Source of the DNA: Candidatus Cloacimonadota bacterium
GTDB lineage: Bacteria > Cloacimonadota > Cloacimonadia > Cloacimonadales > Cloacimonadaceae
Length of the DNA: 64,000 nt
Reading direction: 5' to 3'
Assembly (NCBI GenBank): GCA_012516855.1
Contig: JAAYWB010000066.1
Location: forward strand, 1 to 64,000
Part shown: one piece after another, positions 11,164-20,261 of the stretch
Position numbering within the stretch: position 1 is the stretch's first letter
Layout of the letters: each line of letters opens with the position of its first letter
Notes under the pieces: generated by a model
What the model saw: the letters and a program-made list of their open reading frames with translations, nothing else
Database searches by the model: none
Told to the model about the DNA's origin: nothing
Program-made: the position numbers and the translations under genes

Positions 11164-13454
11164 CTCTTTCTCTTGCGCTTTTTTGATGTTCTAACCATCT
11201 TTTTGCGCCCGCCATTATAGTCAATGGCATTTCTTTGCCGGGATCTATCTTTTTGTCCTAAGCATTTGTCGGAGGATGCGGTGGCGATTTTTGGCAATGC
11301 CATGGCAATATGTTGATGGGAGTTTGGCACATTCTGTAATTCCAAATATATATCGTCACTAACATCCATTATCTGAACCAATACTTTATCCATTAGCTGG
11401 AAGTAGTTATTGCTGGAAGTGCTTACAAAGCGCATTTCCCTGTCACGGTATTGCCATCTGCCGCCAGGAAGATCAGCTGCTCTCAGGATGGCGCTGATGG
11501 GGATTTCGTTAAGCCGGATGATAAGGCCGGCGGATTTGGCGGAAACCACTATGCCGCTGAAACGTTCGCCGACTTGTTTCTTCATGTAGGCCATGCTGTA
11601 GTTGCGTTCTATGTCCCGTTCAGCCTGGTCAGCCCTCAGTTCCTGCTCTGATGCCACATAGGCATAATGACGCAGGGTTTCAGCAGAGAATTGCGCTGAG
11701 CTGGATTTGAGGATATAGGTTTTGCAGAGGTGGTGAATGAGCAGGTCGCAGAGACGGCGAATGGGGCTGGTGAAGTGGGTGTAGGTTTCCATGCCCAGGC
11801 CAAAGTGACGGATGTGCTGGGTAGAGTATTTGGCCTTTTTCATGCTACGCAGGATAATGTGGTCGAAAACCCTGTGGTAGTCAGGTCCAGGTAGGGTGGT
11901 TAGCAGATATTGCAGCGAGGAGTTCATTGAGCCACGATCATAATAGGTAATGCCGTAATGAGCCAGGAGTTCAGCCAGTTTTTCGATCTTTTCAGTGTCA
12001 GGGTCCTCGTGGATGCGGTACAGGGTGGTGGGGGAGAGCTGCGTGAGTTTTTTTGCCGTATATTCGTTGGCTATCAACATGAAGTTCTCGATCAGTTTGT
12101 GCGATTCTGTTTCCTCCGCTAGGTTGAACCTGCGAATCAGGCCTTCGTCGTCATATTCATACTCAAGTTCAGGCAGGTCAAAGAAAATGTAGCCCTCATC
12201 CAGGCGTTTTTGGGTAAGTAAAGCTGAAAGCTTGCGCGCTTCCATAAGGACATTAGTTAGTTCAGCAGGCAAGTCGGTCTGACCATCATCAAAAAGGCTA
12301 TCCACCTGTTCGTAGCAGAGGCGGTGGTTGCTGCGGATAACAGTCTCAGCCATTTTCTGGTCCAGAATTCTGCCATTACTGTCGAACTCCGTGATCACCG
12401 TGAGGGTTAGTTTCTCCTCGTCCGGGCGCAAGCTGCAAACCTTGTTGGAAAGCAATTCCGGCAGCATCGGTATAACTTTTTTGGGAAAGTAAAAGCTGTT
12501 GCCGCGAGCTGCCGATTCGGTGAAGATGGCGCTGCCTGGCTTCACGTAGTGGGCAACGTCAGCGATATGAACATAAAGCCGCCAGCCCCTGGAAGTTGTT
12601 TCCAGCGAGATGGCATCATCATAATCTTTCGCGGAGGATGGATCGATGGTGAACGTGAATAGCTCGCGCAGGTCAAGCCTTTTACGGTATTCTTCGGCAG
12701 GGATTTCAACTTCGATTTTCTGAGCCTCGGCAATCACTTCCTCAGAAAACTGTAGCGGTAGTTGGTATTGGCGGATCACAGCCATCAACTCCACCTGCGG
12801 ATTACCGGCTGGACCCAAAACCTCAATCACATTGCCCACCGGAATCTTGCCCAGCACCGGATTTCCCCAGTTGCTTACCTGCAATACCACTTTCTCGCCT
12901 TCTTTGGCGTCGCCTGCATCGCTTACCTCAAACCAGTTGTGGATCTTTAGGTTGCTGCTGATAAAGATAAGTCGCTGTCCGCTGAAGCGGAGGTCACCTG
13001 CCAGGATGTCGTTTGCCCGTTTCACTATCTTGCGAACGAAAGCGCGGTCTGCCTTTCCCTTGCGTAAAATCGGTTCGATGTTGACCACATCGCCGTGATA
13101 GGCATTAAGTGTGTCTTCAGCGCTGATGAAATAATCCCCCTTTTCCGTGCGCACAAAGGCGAAGGATAGGTTCTTTGCCAGCGGGGTTGCGTCGAAAACG
13201 CCCTCAATCAATTTGGGATTTAGGGGTTTTGATTCAGGAGCCACCCGTGTCTTTTTACTAATGATTAGGCTGAATTTGCGGCTCTTCTTGGCAACTGTTC
13301 CTTCAGACACCATCTCCTGCAGGGTCTCAGAGAGCAGTGATTTCTCTTTTTTATTGAGCTTAAGCTCTCCAACTATTTCGTTGTATGACAATGGCTTATT
13401 ATAGTTTCGGGAGAACAGCTCGGTCAACCGTTCGTAAATAATCATGTTTTTCAA
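11160..13454 (-). CDS. rnr: Ribonuclease R
   Basis: A 764-residue 3'-5' exoribonuclease of the RNB family. The order is an N-terminal winged-helix-like segment, OB/cold-shock domains, a central RNB domain with the catalytic aspartates in DPSSAKDYDDA, an S1 domain (GERFSGIVVSA...) near residues 640-710, and a lysine/arginine-rich tail ending KKRKRKR. It degrades structured RNA, including defective rRNA and tRNA. The TTG at 13454 is chosen because AGGGG sits 6 bases upstream. An ATG three codons later (13445) is the alternative but lies too far from that site. Its neighbours are other housekeeping genes, and the stop overlaps murI. Confidence 0.93.
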
Positions 13455-13463
13455 TCTGTACCC

Positions 13464-13901
13464 CTAATACTGTTTGCCAATCTTGCGGGTAAGGATCTCT
13501 ATGAGTTGCTCCTTCTCCTTCCGGTTTTTGGAAAAACGCAATGACTGACCTCTGAAGGCATCCAGGCGCCGGGGCAGCTTGAAAGTGCTGAGCATAATGC
13601 CACGCTTGTCGCAGTAAAAACAGCCGAAATCCTCGTAACGGCGCGCGATCTTTAGAAACAGATAGTAGATAACTATCTCATATTCAAACAGATAATAGGT
13701 AGTTGGAATGAAGTAGGGGAGAAGGTTGCCCAAAACAAGCAACATCCCCAGAAAATAGAACCAAGGCTGTTGCCATTGTTTTACAGCCAGATTCCAGAGA
13801 AACCAAGCCAGAAATATGAGAAAGGCCAGCAACAGGACAGAAGCCTTCGGTCGCTCCACAAATGGCCAGGAGCGCCATGTTAATAATGGTTCAGGCGACA
13901 T
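13464..13901 (-). CDS. Small two-helix membrane protein, unknown function
   Basis: A 145-residue protein with two hydrophobic segments (roughly residues 22-40 and 49-75) followed by a basic cytoplasmic-looking tail containing CFYC and several Lys/Arg clusters. I do not recognise the family. The ATG at 13901 overlaps the end of the yicC gene by 11 bases. Only 9 bases separate its stop from the rnr start, so it is part of the same transcription unit. Function cannot be inferred beyond association with the membrane. Confidence 0.6.
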   Translation of the reverse strand: MSPEPLLTWRSWPFVERPKASVLLLAFLIFLAWFLWNLAVKQWQQPWFYFLGMLLVLGNLLPYFIPTTYYLFEYEIVIYYLFLKIARRYEDFGCFYCDKRGIMLSTFKLPRRLDAFRGQSLRFSKNRKEKEQLIEILTRKIGKQY

Positions 13902-14766
13902 TCTGCACAATCTCCCGGCATTTTTCCACCTCTTCTTTGAGGATGAGGATATGGGTGTAGGTTTTGGTTGTAGAGAACTTCGAACCTAAGGTATTTGCTT
14001 CACGCTGCATTTCTTGCAGAATGAAATTCAAAGTCTTGCCGTTATCCTCGTCCTTTTCAATTGCGCTTAGCAGGGTGGAGATATGGCTGCGCAAGCGGGA
14101 AATCTCTTCCTGAATGTCATATCTGTCTATATAGATAGCCAGTTCCTGAATCAGCCTCTGCTCCAGATTTTCTGTACAGAAAGAATTAAGCAGTTCAGCA
14201 GTTCGTGTTTTCATGCTCTCGAACAGTTCTTCCTTATATGGTTTTATCAGTGCCTCGATAGCAGATAGGGCTTCCAGCATATGTTCACAGGAATCGCTAA
14301 GCACCTGGGTGATGTTATCTGCTTCGGCTGAAAGGGACTTTACGAGGTTCGCCAACGCTTTGTCCAAGGTATTGTGAAGCATTTCATTAAGTACCCTGTC
14401 CTCATCAAGGTTATTGGCGTTTTCAATGATCCCTGGTTCATTCAACAGAAATTCAAGGGATACCTGTCCAGTCATGCCCAAGACGGAGGCTGCCTCTTCA
14501 ACAATCGCATGATATTTTTCAAGCTTTGCTTTGTTAAGCAGGAGACGAGGTTCGCGATGGTCGGTGAAATTGATCCTGGCTTCGACGGTTCCCCGTTTAA
14601 GAGTAGCTGCTATTTGTTTGCGAAGGATGTGTTCGAAAAAACTAATTTCACGCGGTAGGTAGAGCCTCAGGTCCAGATATCTTCCGTTGACGGATTTCAG
14701 TTCGATTTCCAGATCGATGTCATTGGAATGAACCTTGGCAACTCCATAGCCTGTCATGCTTTTCAT
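13891..14766 (-). CDS. yicC: YicC-family endoribonuclease
   Basis: A 291-residue YicC protein with the diagnostic N-terminus MKSMTGYG and the SVNGRYLDLR stretch near residue 25, plus the conserved C-terminal DUF1732 region (NFILQEMQREANTLGSK). YicC proteins are hexameric endoribonucleases implicated in small-RNA and mRNA turnover. The ATG at 14766 is preceded by AAGGAA. It sits upstream of RNase R in the same orientation, making a plausible RNA-decay grouping. Regulation is not evident; 117 bases separate it from the upstream miaB. Confidence 0.92.
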   Translation of the reverse strand: MKSMTGYGVAKVHSNDIDLEIELKSVNGRYLDLRLYLPREISFFEHILRKQIAATLKRGTVEARINFTDHREPRLLLNKAKLEKYHAIVEEAASVLGMTGQVSLEFLLNEPGIIENANNLDEDRVLNEMLHNTLDKALANLVKSLSAEADNITQVLSDSCEHMLEALSAIEALIKPYKEELFESMKTRTAELLNSFCTENLEQRLIQELAIYIDRYDIQEEISRLRSHISTLLSAIEKDEDNGKTLNFILQEMQREANTLGSKFSTTKTYTHILILKEEVEKCREIVQNVA

Positions 14767-14883
14767 ATTACATTCCTTATCAATATCGTGGGGGAGAGTA
14801 TGCTGAATCTCAACGAATTAACCTCTCTGCATGCAAGTTTACATAACATGTCTTATCAGTATGTTCATATAGGCCGTGGGTCA

Positions 14884-16158
14884 TTAGCATATCAGAGTCC
14901 CTGGCGTGGCTTTGATCACTTTGGCCGTTTTGAGTTTGCCGATGTCATTGACGCTCCCGCTCAGAACGGCGATCTTGTAATCGCGGGTTTTGCCGGAAAC
15001 CATTTTATCAGATTTTTTGCTGATGCTTTCCACATAGACCTCCACAGTTTTGCCAACTTGGGCGGAAAACTTAGCCAGGGTGATTTTGCGTTGTAGCTCG
15101 ATCATCTTTTGCAGGCGTTTCAGTCGTTCCGTTTCCGGTATTTGGCCTGGCAAACTGCAGGCGGATGTGCCTTCGCGTTCGCTGTATTTGAAACAAAAGG
15201 CATAGTCAAAATTTACTTCACTCATAACATCCAGAGTATCAGCGAAATCAGCTTCGCTTTCACCGGGAAAGCCGGCTATCAGGTCTGTGGTAAGGGCAAT
15301 TCCGGGTATGGAAGTTCTCAGTTTGTCCACCAGCTTCAAGTATTTCTCGATCGTGTACTTGCGGTTCATGGCTTTCAGAACAGAGTTGTTGCCGCTCTGC
15401 AGAGGAAGATGGAGATGCTCGCAAACCTTATCGCTGCAGGCCATAGTCTCAATTAGAGAATCTGAAAGGTCTTTGGGATTGGAAGTGATGAAACGGAGCC
15501 TATATATGGAATCAATATTGTTCAGATCCTTCAGCAAACGTGGAAAGTCGAAATCACCCCAACTGTAGGAATTGACATTCTGTCCAAGTAAAGTAACGTC
15601 TTTCAATCCCTTGTTACCGCATTCACGAACTTCTGAAGTGATTTGCTGGAAATCCACGCTTCGTTCACGTCCCCGTACGTGTGGCACGATGCAGTAGGAA
15701 CAGAAATTGTCGCAGCCTCGCATGATGGTAACGAAAGCGCAGGTTTTGTCACCATGCAGGGGACGCAGACCGGGATAGATCTGCTGATAGTTGAATTCCG
15801 TTTCCACTCCGCTGTCTTGACTCAACAAAGCAGGAAGCTCTTGATATTGGTCCACCCCAACCACAAAGTCCACTCCGATATCGTTTTCCAGCAGCCTCTG
15901 CCCCATTCTTTGAGCCATGCAACCGATCACGGCGATTTTCAGTTCTGGGTTTTGTGATTTGCGGTGCAATTCATTGGAAATACGCCCCAACACCCTGTCT
16001 TCGGCGTGTTTGCGCACAGAGCAGGTATTGAAGAGGATGAGGTTGGCAGTGTCAATACTGGAGGCAATCTCCCATCCGGCGCCAATCAGTATGGAACTGA
16101 CCAATTCGCTGTCCGATACGTTCATCTGGCAGCCATAGGTTTCAATGTAAAACTTCAT
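14884..16158 (-). CDS. miaB: tRNA-2-methylthio-N6-dimethylallyladenosine synthase (MiaB)
   Basis: A 424-residue radical SAM methylthiotransferase that adds 2-methylthio to i6A37 of tRNAs reading U-starting codons. The N-terminal cluster cysteines are C10, C46 and C80, and the radical-SAM CxxxCxxC is C149/C153/C156 (CDNFCSYC). The C-terminal TRAM domain (about residues 365-424) binds tRNA. The ATG at 16158 gives the canonical MKFYIETYGCQMN start. The gene begins 17 bases inside the end of the upstream fusion gene. The alternative RimO is excluded by overall motif layout, with moderate certainty. Confidence 0.93.
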   Translation of the reverse strand: MKFYIETYGCQMNVSDSELVSSILIGAGWEIASSIDTANLILFNTCSVRKHAEDRVLGRISNELHRKSQNPELKIAVIGCMAQRMGQRLLENDIGVDFVVGVDQYQELPALLSQDSGVETEFNYQQIYPGLRPLHGDKTCAFVTIMRGCDNFCSYCIVPHVRGRERSVDFQQITSEVRECGNKGLKDVTLLGQNVNSYSWGDFDFPRLLKDLNNIDSIYRLRFITSNPKDLSDSLIETMACSDKVCEHLHLPLQSGNNSVLKAMNRKYTIEKYLKLVDKLRTSIPGIALTTDLIAGFPGESEADFADTLDVMSEVNFDYAFCFKYSEREGTSACSLPGQIPETERLKRLQKMIELQRKITLAKFSAQVGKTVEVYVESISKKSDKMVSGKTRDYKIAVLSGSVNDIGKLKTAKVIKATPGTLIC

Positions 16159-18127
16159 TCCTTTGGCGCTTGTGTTTCTTCCAAAGATTGTATCCGCTAG
16201 ATATTCCATGATGGCAAACAATAAATTCCGAAGCGCAGAATTTGTCCAGCAGAAGCGTGTAAAAGAGGGCGCTGAGTCTTAGAAAAGGAAGGGATTGCTT
16301 TTCCACAGACCAGCGTTGTATTTCGTCTGTTTCGTCCCCAGCGGCAAGATTTATGAACTCCTCCAGTTCCTGTCTGGAAATGGTCAAGCCGTGGATTTTC
16401 TCAGGTTGGTATTTGGGTATCTGTTTGATTATCTTGGCAAGGAAAACGGCAGACAGCCCCACGCAAATCACGAGGTCCGGTTTGGTATCCGGAACCTCTT
16501 TCAAGTGGCGCCGAATCAGCTTCTTAACGTCAACTCCTTCTTGCTGGGCTTGGTTGAGAGTAAGCAATCCAATCGGCAAGCTTGTCATCGGTGGTTTATT
16601 ATTGTCACCCTTGGAAACTATCTCGGTTGAAAAACCACCAATATCGATAATGACAGCCTGCCTGTCCTGTGGAATTAAATCCAGGGCTGCCAGGGCTGCC
16701 AGTTCAGCTTCTTCCCAGCCGTTGAGCACTTTGTAGGGTGCGTTCCAACGCTTTTGAAACCAGGCAGCAAGGTCATCTCTGAAATCACCCCGGCGGTGGA
16801 TTCCTGTTGCGAGCACCTGTTTTCTGGAGGCAATATCACGATCAAAACGCATAAAAGCAGAAACCGAGCGCTTGAACTCTGCAATTTGCCTGGCAGGAAT
16901 TATCACACGTCCGTCCTGCATCTCATGATACTTTTGCCCCAGACCGGTTTTTATCTGCGCTGTATGGATGGGCACCGCCTGCCCGGATTCGCAGAGCGCG
17001 TAGTTTAGATTGTTGGACCCCACATCAAAGACCGAAATCAGCTTCTTGCCGCCATGCTTTTGTTCCATGAAGCGTTGGATGATCAGCGATGCGATGGCAG
17101 CATTGGCATTGGGAACCTTTTTTGCCGGCTTCTGGTCTCGAATTGTTCCAAAAACGCTTTTCCACTCAGCTTTGGAAAGCAGCAAATGCGGCAATTCAGT
17201 TTTGGCTGGATAGCTGGCGATGCCTCGGATCAGGACATCCTCCTCGGGATAGTTGGTGCGGGGGCTGAAGATGAGGTGTTTTCCGTTTTGAATGGCTTCC
17301 GCGAAGCTGCCATAACCGGGTTTGGTCAGCAGTATGTCCGCCACGGAAATCAGGGCGGAAAAATCATCATCCTGGCTGACCCGGAAATGGTTAGGTCCCC
17401 CAGTCTGGTCCAAGGTGCTGGCAACGGTTCCATCAAAAGCGGCGCAAAGCTTCTTCAGTTCGATCTCCATCTCCCCCGCCCCTCCAAAGGAACATACCAA
17501 AAGGGGCTTCTCTGAATCAATGCCAATATCCTTTTTCAAATCAGGGTTTGGCTTACTTTTGCGAGCCAACAGCCCGGTTTTTTCTATTTTGCGAAAACTC
17601 CCCATGCTCTGAGGCGAGCTCAGCGGCAGCCGAAAAGCGCGGTCCACCCTCTGATAGAGACCAAAGATGGTGTTCAGTACCGGCCTCATATCCTTGAGAC
17701 CATGGAACAGGCGCTCGTAAATAAACAGCCAGTCGAAATTGGAAATGGCGAAAACCGGGACATCTGCGTAGGTGCCAGCTTCCACAGACAGCCAGGGAAT
17801 GTCGGCAATTATCAGGTCGATCTTTTCCCTGCGCAGAAAATCCACCTCTTCTTCCACAATTTCCAGCCTTCTCCCCATCAAGTCCAACAGAGCGGTCCGG
17901 GTTGCCTCCAGATCGATGCCGAGGTTTTTTCCGTGCTTAACACCAACATCACAGGCCTGGGGGTGGATTTCGCTGTAATTTGGGTCAAGAGTGCGCCAGA
18001 GGAATTCCGGCCTGGCGCTGCGGATGTGCGTGAAGATGCCGAAGCGGATAAATTCCTCCGCCAGAGCGGCCATCCGGGTTGCATGTCCAAAGCCGTGGTC
18101 GGAAACGTAAATGGCGAAATTGAGCAT
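16142..18127 (-). CDS. Glycosyltransferase-like domain fused to Ppx/GppA phosphatase domain
   Basis: A 661-residue two-domain protein. Residues 1 to about 350 look like a GT-B glycosyltransferase. The opening HGFGHATRM and the later SNFDWLFIYERL and TKPGYGSFAEAI stretches resemble the glycosyltransferase-like half of plant L-arabinokinase and bacterial relatives. Residues from about 360 form a Ppx/GppA (exopolyphosphatase/pppGpp phosphatase) ASKHA domain, with phosphate loops FDVGSNNLNYAL and IDIGGFSTEIVS. The typical Ppx motif is DIGSNS, so the first loop is slightly altered. Both halves read in one uninterrupted frame. The substrate is unknown; a nucleotide-sugar-linked or polyphosphate-sensing role is a guess. 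It is followed directly by miaB. Confidence 0.8.
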   Translation of the reverse strand: MLNFAIYVSDHGFGHATRMAALAEEFIRFGIFTHIRSARPEFLWRTLDPNYSEIHPQACDVGVKHGKNLGIDLEATRTALLDLMGRRLEIVEEEVDFLRREKIDLIIADIPWLSVEAGTYADVPVFAISNFDWLFIYERLFHGLKDMRPVLNTIFGLYQRVDRAFRLPLSSPQSMGSFRKIEKTGLLARKSKPNPDLKKDIGIDSEKPLLVCSFGGAGEMEIELKKLCAAFDGTVASTLDQTGGPNHFRVSQDDDFSALISVADILLTKPGYGSFAEAIQNGKHLIFSPRTNYPEEDVLIRGIASYPAKTELPHLLLSKAEWKSVFGTIRDQKPAKKVPNANAAIASLIIQRFMEQKHGGKKLISVFDVGSNNLNYALCESGQAVPIHTAQIKTGLGQKYHEMQDGRVIIPARQIAEFKRSVSAFMRFDRDIASRKQVLATGIHRRGDFRDDLAAWFQKRWNAPYKVLNGWEEAELAALAALDLIPQDRQAVIIDIGGFSTEIVSKGDNNKPPMTSLPIGLLTLNQAQQEGVDVKKLIRRHLKEVPDTKPDLVICVGLSAVFLAKIIKQIPKYQPEKIHGLTISRQELEEFINLAAGDETDEIQRWSVEKQSLPFLRLSALFYTLLLDKFCASEFIVCHHGISSGYNLWKKHKRQRNEVLH

Positions 18128-18137
18128 TAAGTATGCC

Positions 18138-18503
18138 TCACTGGACTATCAGGCCGCGCTCAGCGCTCCGGGAGCGGATTTCCACCACCACCCGGTTTGG
18201 CAGGCAAACAATCGGAAGCACGTCTCCAGCTCCCTGTTTTACGCAGCGATGGTCAGGGCAATCTGCTGACAGCATCCGCACTTTGCTGTTTTTGATCTCC
18301 ACCGTGTTATGCTCGTCTATGCGGACAACGCGGTCCTGGTTCAGAGGATAGGAGCCAAAGGCCAAGTTATCCTTATATATGTAAACCCGTCGCTGATCCT
18401 CTTTCTTTATGAAAATGAAGGCACTGGCAATGATGGCTGCCAGAACGGCCAGGATCAGCAGAAAATCTGCGAGGCTCATATATTCCCGCAGGCGACGTAA
18501 CAT
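18138..18503 (-). CDS. NusG domain II-like membrane-anchored protein
   Basis: A 121-residue protein with one N-terminal transmembrane helix (about residues 10-32) and an extracytoplasmic domain of the NusG_II type. SADCPDHRC and IVCLPNRVVVEI are the family signature, with the cysteines well placed for a disulfide. Such proteins often neighbour isoprenoid or quinone genes or Gx-type transporters, but here the neighbour is an AmrS-like radical SAM gene. The ATG at 18503 overlaps that gene's stop as TGATG. Function is unknown; the domain assignment is fairly secure. Confidence 0.8.
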   Translation of the reverse strand: MLRRLREYMSLADFLLILAVLAAIIASAFIFIKKEDQRRVYIYKDNLAFGSYPLNQDRVVRIDEHNTVEIKNSKVRMLSADCPDHRCVKQGAGDVLPIVCLPNRVVVEIRSRSAERGLIVQ

Positions 18504-19501
18504 CAAAACACCCCATAGATCGGCTGGGAGCAGTGGGAACAGCATCTGCCGGCTTTCAGGGCAAGCGGCTGTCTGCGCGCGGAAATAACTTCCGAAGAGC
18601 ATTTCGGGCAAAGGGTGGCGTGGAACTCCGCGGAAAGGATGTTGCCGGCATAAACATAATCCAGCTTGCCTGAGGCGATCCGGCAAGCCTGAAGAACCGT
18701 GCTTTCCGGGGTTGACGGGATTTGAGACCTGAAAGCGGGATGATAAGCTGAAAAATGCAGCGGTATCCTCCTGTCCAGGCCTGCCACATAATCCACCAGT
18801 TCTTTGATCTCGGCTTCTGAATCGTTCAACCCGGGAATCAGCAGATTGGTCAGTTCCAGATGCACGCCCTCCCCCATCACCCTCTCAATGCTCTTCAGAA
18901 CAGGCCCCAGGCGTGCTTCACAGTGTTTTTCGTAAAAATCCGGGCGAATCGATTTGAGGTCTATATTCATCGCTTTGATATGGGGCAACAGTTCATCCAG
19001 GGGTTTCGGATTGATGAAACCGTTGGTCACCAGCACGATGTCAACCTCTGGCGCCTGGCGCGCGAAATCGTAAACATATTCATACCAGGTAAGCGGTTCT
19101 GTATAGGTGAACGCAACCTGCAGTGGCCCGTCCCCGCATTTCCTCAGCACCAGTTCCTTCAGTTCCATCGGGCTAATAATAATGGTTGGGCATCCTTGCT
19201 GGCTGCTTTCGGAGTTCTGGCAGAAAAAGCAGCTTAGGTTGCAGGAATTTGAACCCAAGGATACGATTTTCGAACCGGGGCGGAAATGATAGAGAGGCTT
19301 CTTTTCGATGGGATCGAGCGCCATTCCGATGCTGCGGGCATAATTGACCGCTATCAGCTTGCCGTCGATGTTCTTGCGCCCGCGGCAAAGCCCACTCTCC
19401 CCCACCTCCAGATGGCAGCAATGCGGGCAAAGCAAACAGCGCACAGCCTGGCCTTCCATTTTTTGGAAATGCATGCACTCGTGTTCGTTTGTCTCTCTCA
19501 T
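18503..19501 (-). CDS. amrS: AmmeMemoRadiSam system radical SAM enzyme (AmrS-like)
   Basis: A 332-residue radical SAM protein. An N-terminal cysteine cluster (CLLCPHCC at 22-29 and C39) precedes the radical-SAM CxxxCxxC at C87, C91 and C94 (CNLSCFFC), and extra cysteine pairs (CPKC, CSHC) form a C-terminal zinc-ribbon-like end. The family is AmrS/PflA-like COG1180. The partners AmrA and MEMO are not in this window. The ATG at 19501 has GGGAG about 9 bases upstream; the ATG at 19474 is an alternative giving a start closer to other members. Reading further upstream in this frame only translates the tRNA-Asp gene and its terminator. Confidence 0.85.
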   Translation of the reverse strand: MRETNEHECMHFQKMEGQAVRCLLCPHCCHLEVGESGLCRGRKNIDGKLIAVNYARSIGMALDPIEKKPLYHFRPGSKIVSLGSNSCNLSCFFCQNSESSQQGCPTIIISPMELKELVLRKCGDGPLQVAFTYTEPLTWYEYVYDFARQAPEVDIVLVTNGFINPKPLDELLPHIKAMNIDLKSIRPDFYEKHCEARLGPVLKSIERVMGEGVHLELTNLLIPGLNDSEAEIKELVDYVAGLDRRIPLHFSAYHPAFRSQIPSTPESTVLQACRIASGKLDYVYAGNILSAEFHATLCPKCSSEVISARRQPLALKAGRCCSHCSQPIYGVF

Positions 19502-19540
19502 TCGTTCAGGTCTCCCGGTCAGGAGGGATCCGCTCTCCCT

Positions 19541-19568
19541 CAAAAAAAAAGATGCCGTTTCCGGCATC
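19541..19568 (-). terminator. Rho-independent terminator after tRNA-Asp
   Basis: On the minus strand a perfect 7-bp stem (GATGCCG/CGGCATC, 19551-19568) with a 4-base loop is followed by nine T (19542-19550). It lies 10 bases beyond the tRNA 3' end and before amrS, so amrS is read through or starts from its own promoter. Confidence 0.85.
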
Positions 19569-19577
19569 CGAGTATTA

Positions 19578-19655
19578 TGGCGGGAGCGACGAGACTCGAA
19601 CTCGCGGCCTTCTGCGTGACAGGCAGACGTTCTAACCAAACTGAACTACGCCCCC
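19578..19655 (-). tRNA. tRNA-Asp (GTC)
   Basis: A 78-base cloverleaf with encoded CCA end. The acceptor stem GGGGGCG pairs with CGCTCCC with one G-U pair. The anticodon stem TCTGC/GCAGA closes the loop CTGTCAC with anticodon GTC, and the T arm is GCGAG TTCGAGT CTCGT. The minus strand is the coding strand. It is a single tRNA gene with its own terminator. Confidence 0.95.
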
Positions 19656-19685
19656 GGCGCTGTTCATTAACTTATCAAGTTTAGG

Positions 19686-19715
19686 CAGACTTTTTGAGGC
19701 CGCTTTTTCTGTCAA
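19686..19715 (-). promoter_or_regulatory. Candidate promoter of tRNA-Asp
   Basis: A perfect TTGACA (-35) lies at 19710-19715 on the minus strand, 55 bases ahead of the tRNA. No good TATAAT-like -10 is found at standard spacing; AAAGTCTG follows at about 17 bases. Confidence 0.35.
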
Positions 19716-19903
19716 GCGAAAAATCCCGCTCACATACCCCTGTTTTTTGAACAGGGTATCATCATTTGGGTTTTCCCGTTCACATCTCTGTGTATGGATT
19801 GATTTTCTTCACAAACCACACTCTGGATTCGAGCTAATCAAAGAAAATGGTGAAGGCCTATTTTCCCTGCTCCTTGTTATCGCTCCCTGATTTGGACATT
19901 GGG

Positions 19904-19954
19904 AGCCACCCGCCCAATCCCCGCATCGGGTGCGGGCATCTTCCGGGAGGCGGA
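19904..19954 (+). repeat. Dispersed structured intergenic repeat, copy C (partial)
   Basis: Nested inverted repeat with an outer stem GCCACCCG/CGGGAGGC and an inner stem CCCGCA/TGCGGG. About 49 bases align without gaps to the copy at 51824-51911 (minus), with about 10 mismatches. The GC-rich AGGCCGTTAAGGCCC module of the other copies is missing here. Confidence 0.65.
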
Positions 19955-20261
19955 CAAGCGGCGGATGCACGCGCGTTAAGGAGGAACCGGATTGAAGTGG
20001 AAATCATGTCAAAGAAAAACCGTCTTACTCTTTTAGACGTTGGTTTCAGCCCATTGATGCAAACTCAGCTTAACTGAAATACGTGTATTGGGCCTGACGC
20101 GCTCCTAACAGCTCCCAAAACTGATTTCGGGGCGGGGAATAATATTTTGTCTTGACCGAAACTGAGCTTCTCTCAGAATTGCACAAAAGCTCGCAGCAGC
20201 GTGATTTGGGTCGGACGATCGGACAATTTGCTGCTGCCAAAATAATGATATGGTGTAATAT

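Larger units (their letters stand above)
19656..20261. other. Non-coding stretch upstream of tRNA-Asp and the antiporter
   Basis: About 600 bases without a convincing gene. It holds a TTGACA box for the tRNA (19710-19715), a hairpin ATACCC(C)TGTT/AACAGGGTAT at about 19735-19759, one copy of the dispersed structured repeat (19904-19954), and a TTGACC box at 20152-20157 that could serve the plus-strand antiporter. Two short frames near 19850-20080 lack support. Confidence 0.6.

Noticed and set aside
19502-19639. An N-terminal extension of the AmrS-like protein
   Set aside because: The extra residues are the translation of the tRNA-Asp gene and its terminator, not protein-coding sequence.
19970-20040. 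A tiny frame starting at a TTG after a perfect AAGGAGG site
   Set aside because: Only about 14 codons long, with no conserved features, next to a repeat. The match is probably accidental.
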